NCBI GenBank assembly: GCA_937872685.1
Contig: CALMTS010000069.1
Location: 1 to 33,792, forward strand
Direction of reading: 5' to 3'
Length of the DNA stretch: 33,792 nt
From: an uncultured Desulfomicrobium sp.
GTDB taxonomy: Bacteria; Desulfobacterota; Desulfovibrionia; Desulfovibrionales; Desulfomicrobiaceae
Every line of letters starts with the position of its first letter. Position 1 is the stretch's first letter. Of this stretch, positions 27,436 through 33,792 are shown piece by piece. The notes below the pieces were generated by a model. The model was not told the DNA's origin, ran no database searches, and worked only from the letters and a program-made list of their open reading frames with translations. Both the position numbers and the translations under genes were made by a program.

Positions 27436-27471
27436 GCGGTCCCGGAAGTTGCGCAAGGCTTCCGGGACCGC
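27436..27471 (+). promoter_or_regulatory. 13-bp intercistronic hairpin between lctP and the D-lactate dehydrogenase gene
   Basis: GCGGTCCCGGAAG (27436-27448) pairs perfectly with CTTCCGGGACCGC (27459-27471). No T-run follows, so it is better read as an mRNA-stabilising or processing element than as a terminator. It sits eight bases after the permease stop. Confidence 0.55.
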
Positions 27472-27509
27472 TTCATGAATATAATTGCATCTCACGCAAG
27501 GAGAGAACC

Positions 27510-28898
27510 ATGATTTCGACGAGTCTGCTCACCGAGTTCCAGACCCTGCTGGGCAAAGATAACGTCCTCGAGAGCGAGTCCGACCGCCATGCGTATTCGT
27601 ATGATGCAGCGGTCCTCGATTCGGTCATTCCGGAGCTGGTGCTTCGGCCGACCAACAGCGAACAGCTGGGCAAGACCGTGGCGCTGTGCAACGAGAACAA
27701 GCTGCCCATGACCGTGCGCGGCGCCGGCACGAACCTCAGCGGCGGGACCATCCCGACCAAGGAACACGGCGTCGTCATCCTGACCAACGGTCTCAACAAA
27801 ATTTTGGAAATCAACGAGCAGGACCTCTATGCCGTGGTCCAGCCCGGTGCCGTGACCGCCAAGTTCGCGGCCGAAGTGGCCAGGCGCGGCCTGTTCTATC
27901 CGCCGGATCCGGGCTCCCAGGCCGTGTCCACCCTGGGCGGCAACGTCGCCGAGAACGCCGGCGGCCTGCGCGGCCTGAAGTACGGCGTGACCAAAGACTA
28001 CGTCATGGGCGTGAATTTCTGGAACGCCGAGGGCGAGTACTGCAAATCCGGCGGCAAGACCGTCAAGTGCGTCACGGGCCTGAACATCGCCCAGCTCATG
28101 GTCGGATCCGAAGGGACGCTGGGCGTCTTCGACGAGATCATCCTCAAGCTCGTTCCGCCGCCAGTGGCCTCCAAGGCCATGCTGGCCGAGTTCGACGACA
28201 TCAACAAGGCCTCCGAAACCGTCGCGGCCATCATCGCCAACAAGATCGTGCCCTGCACCCTTGAGCTCCTGGACAACGCGACCATCAACCTGGTCGACGA
28301 CTTCACCAAGGCCGGCCTGCCCCGCGACGCCGCGGCCATCCTGCTGATCGAAGTCGACGGCGGGCACATCGCCCTGGTCGAGGACGACGCCGAGAAGGTC
28401 GTGGAGATCTGCAAGAAGAACGGCGCCAAGCGCGTGCAGATGGCCAAGGACGCCGCCGAGAAGAACAAGCTGTGGGAAGCCCGCCGCAACGCGCTGCCGG
28501 CCCTGGCCCGCGCCCGTCCGACCACCGTGCTGGAAGACGCCACCGTGCCGCGCAGCCAGATCCCGGCCATGATCAAGGCCATCAACGACATCGCCGCCAA
28601 GTACAAGCTGCAGATCGGCACCTTCGGCCACGCCGGCGACGGCAACCTGCATCCGACCATCCTCACGGACCGCCGCGACAAGGAAGAGTTCCACCGCGTG
28701 GAACTGGCCGTCGACGAAATCTTCGACGTGGCCCTGTCCCTGGGCGGTACCCTGTCCGGCGAGCACGGCATCGGCACGGCCAAGTCCAAGTGGCTGGAGA
28801 AGGAGACGTCCAAGGCAACCATCATCTACTCGCGGAGGCTGAAAAAGGCAGTTGACCCCAACTACCTGCTCAATCCCGGCAAGATCATCGGAGGCTAG
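27510..28898 (+). CDS. FAD-dependent D-lactate dehydrogenase subunit (GlcD-like, DVU3027-like)
   Basis: A 462-residue FAD-linked oxidase of the GlcD/D-lactate dehydrogenase family. The FAD-binding domain contains RGAGTNLSGGTIP (about residues 70-82), PPDPGSQAVSTLGGNVAENA, GGLRGLKYGVTKDYVMG, and GSEGTLGVFDEIILKL. The C-terminal cap has FGHAGDGNLHPTI and LSGEHGIGTAKSKWL, whose histidines belong to the active site. It oxidises D-lactate (or glycolate) to pyruvate, passing electrons to the iron-sulfur partner encoded two bases downstream. AAGGAG is six bases before the ATG. In D. vulgaris the pair DVU3027-3028 is reported as D-lactate dehydrogenase, and operon context favours lactate over glycolate here. 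No membrane segment; it probably attaches to the inner membrane through its partner. Confidence 0.93.
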   Translation: MISTSLLTEFQTLLGKDNVLESESDRHAYSYDAAVLDSVIPELVLRPTNSEQLGKTVALCNENKLPMTVRGAGTNLSGGTIPTKEHGVVILTNGLNKILEINEQDLYAVVQPGAVTAKFAAEVARRGLFYPPDPGSQAVSTLGGNVAENAGGLRGLKYGVTKDYVMGVNFWNAEGEYCKSGGKTVKCVTGLNIAQLMVGSEGTLGVFDEIILKLVPPPVASKAMLAEFDDINKASETVAAIIANKIVPCTLELLDNATINLVDDFTKAGLPRDAAAILLIEVDGGHIALVEDDAEKVVEICKKNGAKRVQMAKDAAEKNKLWEARRNALPALARARPTTVLEDATVPRSQIPAMIKAINDIAAKYKLQIGTFGHAGDGNLHPTILTDRRDKEEFHRVELAVDEIFDVALSLGGTLSGEHGIGTAKSKWLEKETSKATIIYSRRLKKAVDPNYLLNPGKIIGG

Positions 28899-28900
28899 TC

Positions 28901-30190
28901 ATGCATGAAGATCTTCATCAGCTAGCCAAGATGCTGCACGAGCTCGACGACCAGATGGTCGCGTGCATGAAGTGCGGCATGTGTCAGGCGGTCTGCCCGG
29001 TCTTCTCGGAGACCATGAAGGAGGGCGACGTCGCCCGCGGCAAGATCGCTCTCCTTGAAAACCTGTCCCACGAGATGATCGCCGACGCAGCAGGCGTGCA
29101 GGACAAGCTCAACAAGTGCCTGCTCTGCGGCTCCTGCGCGGCCAATTGCCCCAGCGGCGTGAAGGTGCTCGACATCTTCTTCAAGGCCCGCGTCATCGTG
29201 AACACGTACATGGGGCTTTCGGCCACCAAGAAGGCCATCTTCAAGGGCCTCTTGACCAAGCCGGCGCTCTTCAACACCGTGCTGGACGTGGCGTCCAAGT
29301 TCCAGGGCGTCTTCACCAAGACGGCCAACGAGGTCATCGGTTCGTCCTGTTCGCGCATCAACGCCCCGGTCATCGGCGAGCGGCATTTCATGCCCCTGGC
29401 CAAGAAGCCCCTGCGCAAGCTGGAGCCGGCCCTCAACACCCGTCCCGGCAAGGGCGGCTACCGCGTGGCCTTCTTTCCCGGCTGCGTCGTGGACAAGATC
29501 TACCCCCATGTGGGGCAGTCCATCCTGAAAGTCCTGCGTCACCATGAACTGGGCATCTACATGCCCGCCGGGCAGGCCTGCTGCGGCATCCCGGCCCTGG
29601 CTTCGGGCGACAAGGAATCCTTCGACAAGCTCGTGAAATGCAACCTCGAGCTCTTCGAGAAGGAGAACTTCGACTACCTTTTGACCCCGTGCGCCACCTG
29701 CACGGCCACGATCCACGAGATCTGGCCCCTCATGTCCGGCGACAAGTCCGAGAGCATGAAGGAGCGCATCGCCGCCATGGCCGCCAAGGTCATGGACGTG
29801 AACCAGTTCATGGTCGACGTGCTCAAGGTTGCCAACCCCGTCCAGGGCCACGGCCAGAAGGTCACGTATCACGACCCCTGTCACCTCAAGAAGTCCATGA
29901 AGGTCTTCGAACAGCCCCGGGCGCTCCTCAAGAGCTGCTCCAAGGTCGAGTTCGTGGAGATGGCCGAACCGGACCGCTGTTGCGGTTGCGGCGGCAGCTT
30001 CAACCTTCAGCACTACGGCCTGTCCAAGGACATCGGCAAGATCAAGCGTGACAATATCGTCGCTTCCGGCGCCGATGTCGTGGCCACGGGTTGCCCGGCG
30101 TGCATGATGCAGATCTCCGACATGCTTTCGCAGCATGGCGACAAGATCGCGGTCAAGCATGTGATGGAAATCTACGCAGAAACACTGTAA
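28901..30190 (+). CDS. Iron-sulfur subunit of D-lactate dehydrogenase (GlcF-like, DVU3028-like)
   Basis: A 429-residue protein with two [4Fe-4S] motifs at the N-terminus (C22/C25/C28/C32 and C73/C76/C79/C83) and two CCG (DUF224) domains. The first CCG reads FFPGCVVDKIYPHVGQ with GQACCGIPALASGD. The second reads YHDPCHLKKSMKVF with DRCCGCGGSFNLQHYG, and a late CPACMMQ closes it. CCG domains of heterodisulfide-reductase-like proteins bind further iron-sulfur centres. It takes electrons from the FAD subunit and passes them to the quinone pool or another membrane acceptor. It starts two bases after the stop of the FAD gene (coupled translation) and is followed by a terminator. Confidence 0.92.
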   Translation: MHEDLHQLAKMLHELDDQMVACMKCGMCQAVCPVFSETMKEGDVARGKIALLENLSHEMIADAAGVQDKLNKCLLCGSCAANCPSGVKVLDIFFKARVIVNTYMGLSATKKAIFKGLLTKPALFNTVLDVASKFQGVFTKTANEVIGSSCSRINAPVIGERHFMPLAKKPLRKLEPALNTRPGKGGYRVAFFPGCVVDKIYPHVGQSILKVLRHHELGIYMPAGQACCGIPALASGDKESFDKLVKCNLELFEKENFDYLLTPCATCTATIHEIWPLMSGDKSESMKERIAAMAAKVMDVNQFMVDVLKVANPVQGHGQKVTYHDPCHLKKSMKVFEQPRALLKSCSKVEFVEMAEPDRCCGCGGSFNLQHYGLSKDIGKIKRDNIVASGADVVATGCPACMMQISDMLSQHGDKIAVKHVMEIYAETL

Positions 30191-30195
30191 TGAAG

Positions 30196-30249
30196 AAGGC
30201 GTCGATACTCTGGCACATTGCCGAGTGTCGGCGCCTTTTCAACTTTTTG
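30196..30249 (+). terminator. Terminator after the lactate dehydrogenase genes
   Basis: A 15-bp stem with two G-T pairs (30196-30210 with 30223-30237) is extended inside the loop by GGC/GCC (212-214 and 220-222 of the 30 kb block). TTTT ends the stem and a second run of five T follows at about 30244. It separates por-lctP-glcD-glcF from pta-ackA. Confidence 0.75.
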
Positions 30250-30407
30250 TCGTAACATACCGCATTTTTTGAATGAGCAGTTCGGGCTCGGTGGAGCTTG
30301 TTCTCTTTGAAAAATAGCTTGTGTAACCAACCAATTTGATTTACCCACCGTGGCACAACACGGGACGGGTCACGTCGGAAACCGTACCGGCATCCAAGGG
30401 AAGGAAT
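30250..30407 (+). other. Leader region of pta
   Basis: About 160 bases between the terminator and pta, AT-richer than the genes. A promoter for pta-ackA is expected here, but I find no convincing paired boxes. A lone TGGCAC at 30350 lacks a matching -12 element. Confidence 0.35.
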
Positions 30408-32510
30408 ATGGCCAGAAATTTGTACATCACGGCGACGGAATCTCGCAGCGGAAAATCAGCCATTGTCCTCGGCGTCATGCAGATGCTCCTGCGCGACATC
30501 CGCCGGGTCGGCTTCTTCAGACCCATCATCAACGACGTGCCGGACCGCAAGGACCACGACATCGACCTGGTCCTGTCCCAGTTCTACCTGGGCCTGCAGT
30601 ACCACGAGACCTACGCCCTGACCATGCGTCAGGCCAAGGAGCTGGTCAACGCCGGGCAGCACTCCATCCTGATCGAGAAGATCATCAACAAGTACAAGGA
30701 ACTGGAGAGCAAGTGCGATTTCGTGCTGCTCGAAGGCACCGACTTCGAGGGCACCAGCCCCGCATTCGAGTTCGACATCAACGCCGACATCGCCGCCAAC
30801 CTCGGCAGCCCCCTGCTGGTCATCTCCAACGCCTGCCAGAAGACCGAGCACGAGATCATCAGCACCACCAAGCTGGCCGTCGAGTCCTTCGGCGACAAGG
30901 CCGTGGACATCATGGGCGTGGTCATCAACCGCACCGACGTGCCGGACCGCGAGGCCCTGCGCATCGCCCTGAAGAAGACGCTCAACAAGCCCGACATGCT
31001 CCTCTACATCATCCCCGAGGTGGCCATCCTGGGCAAGCCTACGGTGGGCGACGTCATGAAGTGGGTCGGCGCCGAAGTCCTTTACGGCGGTGAGAATCTC
31101 GGCGCGCAGGTCGACGACATCGTCGTGGCCGCCATGCAGATCGAAAATTTCCTGAATTACATCGAGCGCGGCAGTCTCGTGGTCACCCCGGGCGACCGTT
31201 CGGACATCGTCGTCAGCAGCCTGGCCTCCCGGCAGTCGTCGTCCTACCCCGACATCGCCGGCATCCTGCTCACGGGCGGCATCCGCCCGGGCAAGAGCGT
31301 GGACCGGCTCATCGAGGGCTGGACCGGCGTGCCCGTTCCCGTGCTCCTGGGCAAGGAGGCCACCTTCCAGACGGCCCGCCGCCTGTACAACATGTACGGC
31401 AAGATCGAGCCGGGCGACCAGAAGAAGATCGCCTCGGCCCTGGGCGTGTTCGAGGAGAACGTGGCCACCGACGAGCTGCGTCAGCGCCTCAACACCAGAA
31501 AGTCCACCAAGGTCACCCCGCAGATGTTCGAGTACGGCCTCATCGAAAAGGCCAAGAAGCACCGCCAGCACATCGTTCTGCCCGAGGGCGGGGACGAGCG
31601 CATCCTGCGCGCGGCGGACATCCTGCTGCGCCGCGGCGTGGTCGACCTGACCATCCTGGGCAATCCCAAATCCATCGCCACAGCGACGTCCCAGCTGGGC
31701 CTCAACCTGTCCGGCGTGAACATCATCGACCCGGTCGCTTCGCCCGATTACAACGATTACGTCTCCACCTTCATGGAACTGCGCAAGAAGAAGGGCGTGT
31801 CCAAGGAAGTGGCCTGCGACTGCATGGTCGACCCGACCTATTACGGCACCATGATGGTCTTCAAGGGCCAGGCCGACGGCATGGTCTCCGGCGCCATCAA
31901 CACCACGGCGCACACCATCCGCCCGGCCTTCCAGATCATCAAGACCAAGCCCGGCGCGTCCATCGTGTCGAGCGTCTTCCTCATGTGCCTCAAGGACCGC
32001 GTGCTGGTCTTCGGCGACTGCGCCGTGAACCCCAACCCCACGGCCCAGCAGCTGGCCGAGATCGCCATCAGCTCCGCCGAGACGGCCCGCATCTTCGGCG
32101 TGGACCCGCGCGTGGCCATGCTGTCCTATTCGACGGGCGACTCCGGCGCCGGCGGCGACGTGGATGTTGTCATCGAGGCTACCCGCATCGCCCGTGAAAT
32201 GGTCCCGAACCTCCTGCTCGAAGGCCCGCTGCAGTACGACGCGGCCATCGACCCCGACGTGGGCGCCAAGAAGCTGCCCGGCAGCGAGGTCGCAGGGCGG
32301 GCCACGGTCTTCATCTTCCCGGACCTCAACACCGGCAACAACACCTACAAGGCGGTCCAGCGCGCCGCCAACGCAGTGGCCATCGGCCCGGTCCTGCAGG
32401 GCCTCAACAAGCCCGTCAACGACCTGAGCCGCGGCTGCACCGTTCCCGACATCGTCAACACCGTCGCCATCACGGCCATCCAGGCTCAGGCGGAAAAAGG
32501 TTTAATATAA
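30408..32510 (+). CDS. pta: Phosphate acetyltransferase, long form with DRTGG domain
   Basis: A 700-residue enzyme interconverting acetyl-CoA plus phosphate and acetyl phosphate plus CoA. I chose ATG 30408 (MARNLYITATESRSGKSAIVLG) with AAGGGAAGG just upstream; the longer open frame has no better site. Three parts are visible: an N-terminal P-loop domain of the BioD/dethiobiotin-synthetase type (ESRSGKSA, about residues 1-210), a DRTGG regulatory domain (about 215-330), and the catalytic PTA domain (about 375-695) with VLPEGGDERILRAADILLRRG, DGMVSGAINTTAHTIRPAFQIIKT, SYSTGDSGAGGDVDVVIEA and FPDLNTGNNTYKAVQR. This is the usual long Pta of enterics and Desulfovibrio. It runs in the ATP-forming direction with AckA, ten bases downstream. 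Confidence 0.95.
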   Translation: MARNLYITATESRSGKSAIVLGVMQMLLRDIRRVGFFRPIINDVPDRKDHDIDLVLSQFYLGLQYHETYALTMRQAKELVNAGQHSILIEKIINKYKELESKCDFVLLEGTDFEGTSPAFEFDINADIAANLGSPLLVISNACQKTEHEIISTTKLAVESFGDKAVDIMGVVINRTDVPDREALRIALKKTLNKPDMLLYIIPEVAILGKPTVGDVMKWVGAEVLYGGENLGAQVDDIVVAAMQIENFLNYIERGSLVVTPGDRSDIVVSSLASRQSSSYPDIAGILLTGGIRPGKSVDRLIEGWTGVPVPVLLGKEATFQTARRLYNMYGKIEPGDQKKIASALGVFEENVATDELRQRLNTRKSTKVTPQMFEYGLIEKAKKHRQHIVLPEGGDERILRAADILLRRGVVDLTILGNPKSIATATSQLGLNLSGVNIIDPVASPDYNDYVSTFMELRKKKGVSKEVACDCMVDPTYYGTMMVFKGQADGMVSGAINTTAHTIRPAFQIIKTKPGASIVSSVFLMCLKDRVLVFGDCAVNPNPTAQQLAEIAISSAETARIFGVDPRVAMLSYSTGDSGAGGDVDVVIEATRIAREMVPNLLLEGPLQYDAAIDPDVGAKKLPGSEVAGRATVFIFPDLNTGNNTYKAVQRAANAVAIGPVLQGLNKPVNDLSRGCTVPDIVNTVAITAIQAQAEKGLI

Positions 32511-32520
32511 AGGGGATACC

Positions 32521-33726
32521 ATGAAAATCTTTGTCATCAATTCCGGGAGTTCCTCCCTCAAATACCAGCTTCTCGACATGGAAACCGGCGCCGTCATGAC
32601 CACGGGCCTCGTGGAGCGCATCGGCGACGCCATGGGCAAGCTGAGCCAGAAGAACTGGCCCGGCGAGGAGAAGCAGGCCGAAGTGGAGCGGGAGATGCCG
32701 TTCCCCGACCACCGCGCCGCCATGCACACCGTGGTCGACCTGGTCACCGGCAAGGATACGGGCGTCATCGCCTCGGCCGCCGAGATCGACGCCATCGGCC
32801 ACCGCGTGGTCCAGGGCGGGGAGACGCTGTTCAAGAGCACTCTCATCGACGACGACGTCGTGGCCAAGATCCGCGCCAACTGCCCCCTGTCGCCCCTGCA
32901 CAACCCGGCCAACCTGGTCGGCATCGAGGTGGCCCGCGAACTTTTCGCCGGCGTGCCGCAGGTGGCCGTGTTCGACACGGAATTCCACCAGACCATGCCC
33001 GCCGAAGCCTTCATGTACCCGATCCCCTACGAGCTCTACGACGAGCTCAAGATCCGCCGTTACGGCTTCCACGGCACCTCGCACCGCTACGTGGCCCAGC
33101 AGGCCGCGGCCATGCTCGGCAAGGCCGAGGACGAGGTCAACCTGGTCACCCTGCACCTGGGCAACGGCTGCAGCATGGCCGCCGTGCGCAAGGGCAAGTG
33201 CATCGACACCTCCATGGGCCTGACTCCCCTGGCCGGCGTGATGATGGGCACCCGCAGCGGCGACATCGACCCGGCCATCCTGCCCTTCCTGATGAAGGAG
33301 AAGGGGCTGACCATGGACCAGGTCGATTCCATCCTGAACAAGCAGAGCGGCCTCAAGGGCATCTGCGGCATGAACGACATGCGCGACATCCATGCCGCGG
33401 CCGAGAAGGGCGACAAGAAGGCCGCCCTGGCCGTGGACATGTTCGTCTACCGCATCAAGAAGTACATCGGCGCCTACTACGCCGTGACCGGCCCCCTGGA
33501 CGCCCTGGTCTTCACCGCCGGCATCGGCGAGAATGACGAAGTGGTCCGTGCCCGCGTCTGCGCGAATCTCGAACATCTCGGCATCAGCATTGACCCCGCC
33601 CGCAACGCCGGCCGCAAGAAAGTCGCGACGGCAGTGCAGGCAGACGGAAGCAAGGTCGCCATCCTCGTTATCCCCACCAACGAGGAACTGGCCATCGCCA
33701 AGGCGACCTTGAGCGTCCTGAAATAG
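32521..33726 (+). CDS. ackA: Acetate kinase
   Basis: A 401-residue ASKHA-fold kinase that makes ATP and acetate from acetyl phosphate and ADP. Residues corresponding to the known catalytic set are in place: N7 (INSGSSSLKYQ), R95 (GHRVVQGG), D152 (FDTEFHQTMP), H184 (YGFHGTSHRYV), R245 (MMGTRSGDIDP) and E388 (TNEELAIA). GIGEND and LHLGNGCSM mark the nucleotide-binding loops. AGGGG lies just upstream of the ATG, ten bases after pta. This is the substrate-level ATP step of lactate oxidation to acetate. In D. vulgaris further lactate genes follow; here a terminator closes the unit. Confidence 0.97.
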   Translation: MKIFVINSGSSSLKYQLLDMETGAVMTTGLVERIGDAMGKLSQKNWPGEEKQAEVEREMPFPDHRAAMHTVVDLVTGKDTGVIASAAEIDAIGHRVVQGGETLFKSTLIDDDVVAKIRANCPLSPLHNPANLVGIEVARELFAGVPQVAVFDTEFHQTMPAEAFMYPIPYELYDELKIRRYGFHGTSHRYVAQQAAAMLGKAEDEVNLVTLHLGNGCSMAAVRKGKCIDTSMGLTPLAGVMMGTRSGDIDPAILPFLMKEKGLTMDQVDSILNKQSGLKGICGMNDMRDIHAAAEKGDKKAALAVDMFVYRIKKYIGAYYAVTGPLDALVFTAGIGENDEVVRARVCANLEHLGISIDPARNAGRKKVATAVQADGSKVAILVIPTNEELAIAKATLSVLK

Positions 33727-33749
33727 CCTCTCTGGCCTCCCCCTCCTTA

Positions 33750-33789
33750 GTCCCCCCGGAGAATTCGTTTTCCGGGGGGACGCTTTTTT
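33750..33789 (+). terminator. Intrinsic terminator after ackA with UUCG loop
   Basis: GTCCCCCCGGA (33750-33760) pairs with TCCGGGGGGAC (33771-33781). Three further pairs (one G-T) close a TTCG tetraloop at 33764-33767, and GC plus six T follow (33784-33789). A very stable, complete terminator. Confidence 0.9.
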
Positions 33790-33792
33790 CCG

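Noticed and set aside
30350-30366. TGGCAC upstream of pta as a sigma54 promoter
   Set aside because: The bases at the -12 position read GGGAC, so only half of the promoter is present.

Overview
The window looks like one contig of a high-GC, strictly anaerobic sulfate reducer of the Desulfovibrionales (Desulfomicrobium/Desulfovibrio-like), with a short piece of foreign DNA at its left edge. The assignment rests on the right half. There, a hybrid sensor kinase, a sigma54-type response regulator, pyruvate:ferredoxin oxidoreductase, lactate permease, a GlcD/GlcF-type D-lactate dehydrogenase, phosphotransacetylase and acetate kinase lie in the order known for the lactate-utilisation (luo) locus of Desulfovibrio vulgaris (DVU3022 to DVU3030).

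Left edge (1 to about 1025). The first ~410 bases read as the C-terminal part of an archaeal, methanogen-like PAC2-family protein. They run directly into the second half of an RND membrane-fusion protein whose own N-terminus is absent. Two truncated genes fused at one point suggest a chimeric junction near position 405-417 rather than biology.

Region 417-9203 is ordinary chromosome: an RND efflux pump (fusion protein fragment plus pump), a DUF4079-like membrane protein, a tRNA-dihydrouridine synthase, a YqaA/DedA-like membrane protein, dihydroorotase (pyrC), an orphan J-domain protein and a convergent gene for a putative muralytic-type protein. A repeat-built hairpin of 9-base ATGGAC units lies in the convergent gap.

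Region 9204-16204 holds a membrane acyltransferase with an AT-rich core (probably horizontally acquired), a complete polyamine-type ABC transporter potD-potA-potB-potC with a terminator-like hairpin after potD, a small zinc-ribbon protein on the other strand, and a 3-hydroxyisobutyrate-dehydrogenase-like oxidoreductase.

Region 16231-33792 is the lactate-to-acetate module. The sensor kinase and LurR-like regulator overlap by an ATGA. An ~810-base control region follows, carrying a sigma54-type promoter in front of por and three near-identical 16-bp inverted repeats (GTCYG-N6-CGGAC) spaced 138 and 134 bp apart; these are the best candidates for the regulator's binding sites. A 64-residue protein of unknown function is encoded on the minus strand between regulator and target. 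The genes por, lctP, glcD-like and glcF-like follow, with strong hairpins after por and lctP and a terminator after glcF; then pta-ackA, closed by a UUCG-loop terminator at the contig end. Together they import lactate, oxidise it to pyruvate, convert pyruvate to acetyl-CoA plus reduced ferredoxin, and recover ATP through acetyl phosphate. I saw no CRISPR array, tRNA, rRNA, insertion sequence or prophage. No wholly new system is evident; the most informative items are the control region upstream of por, the chimeric left edge and the repeat hairpin at 8182-8290.
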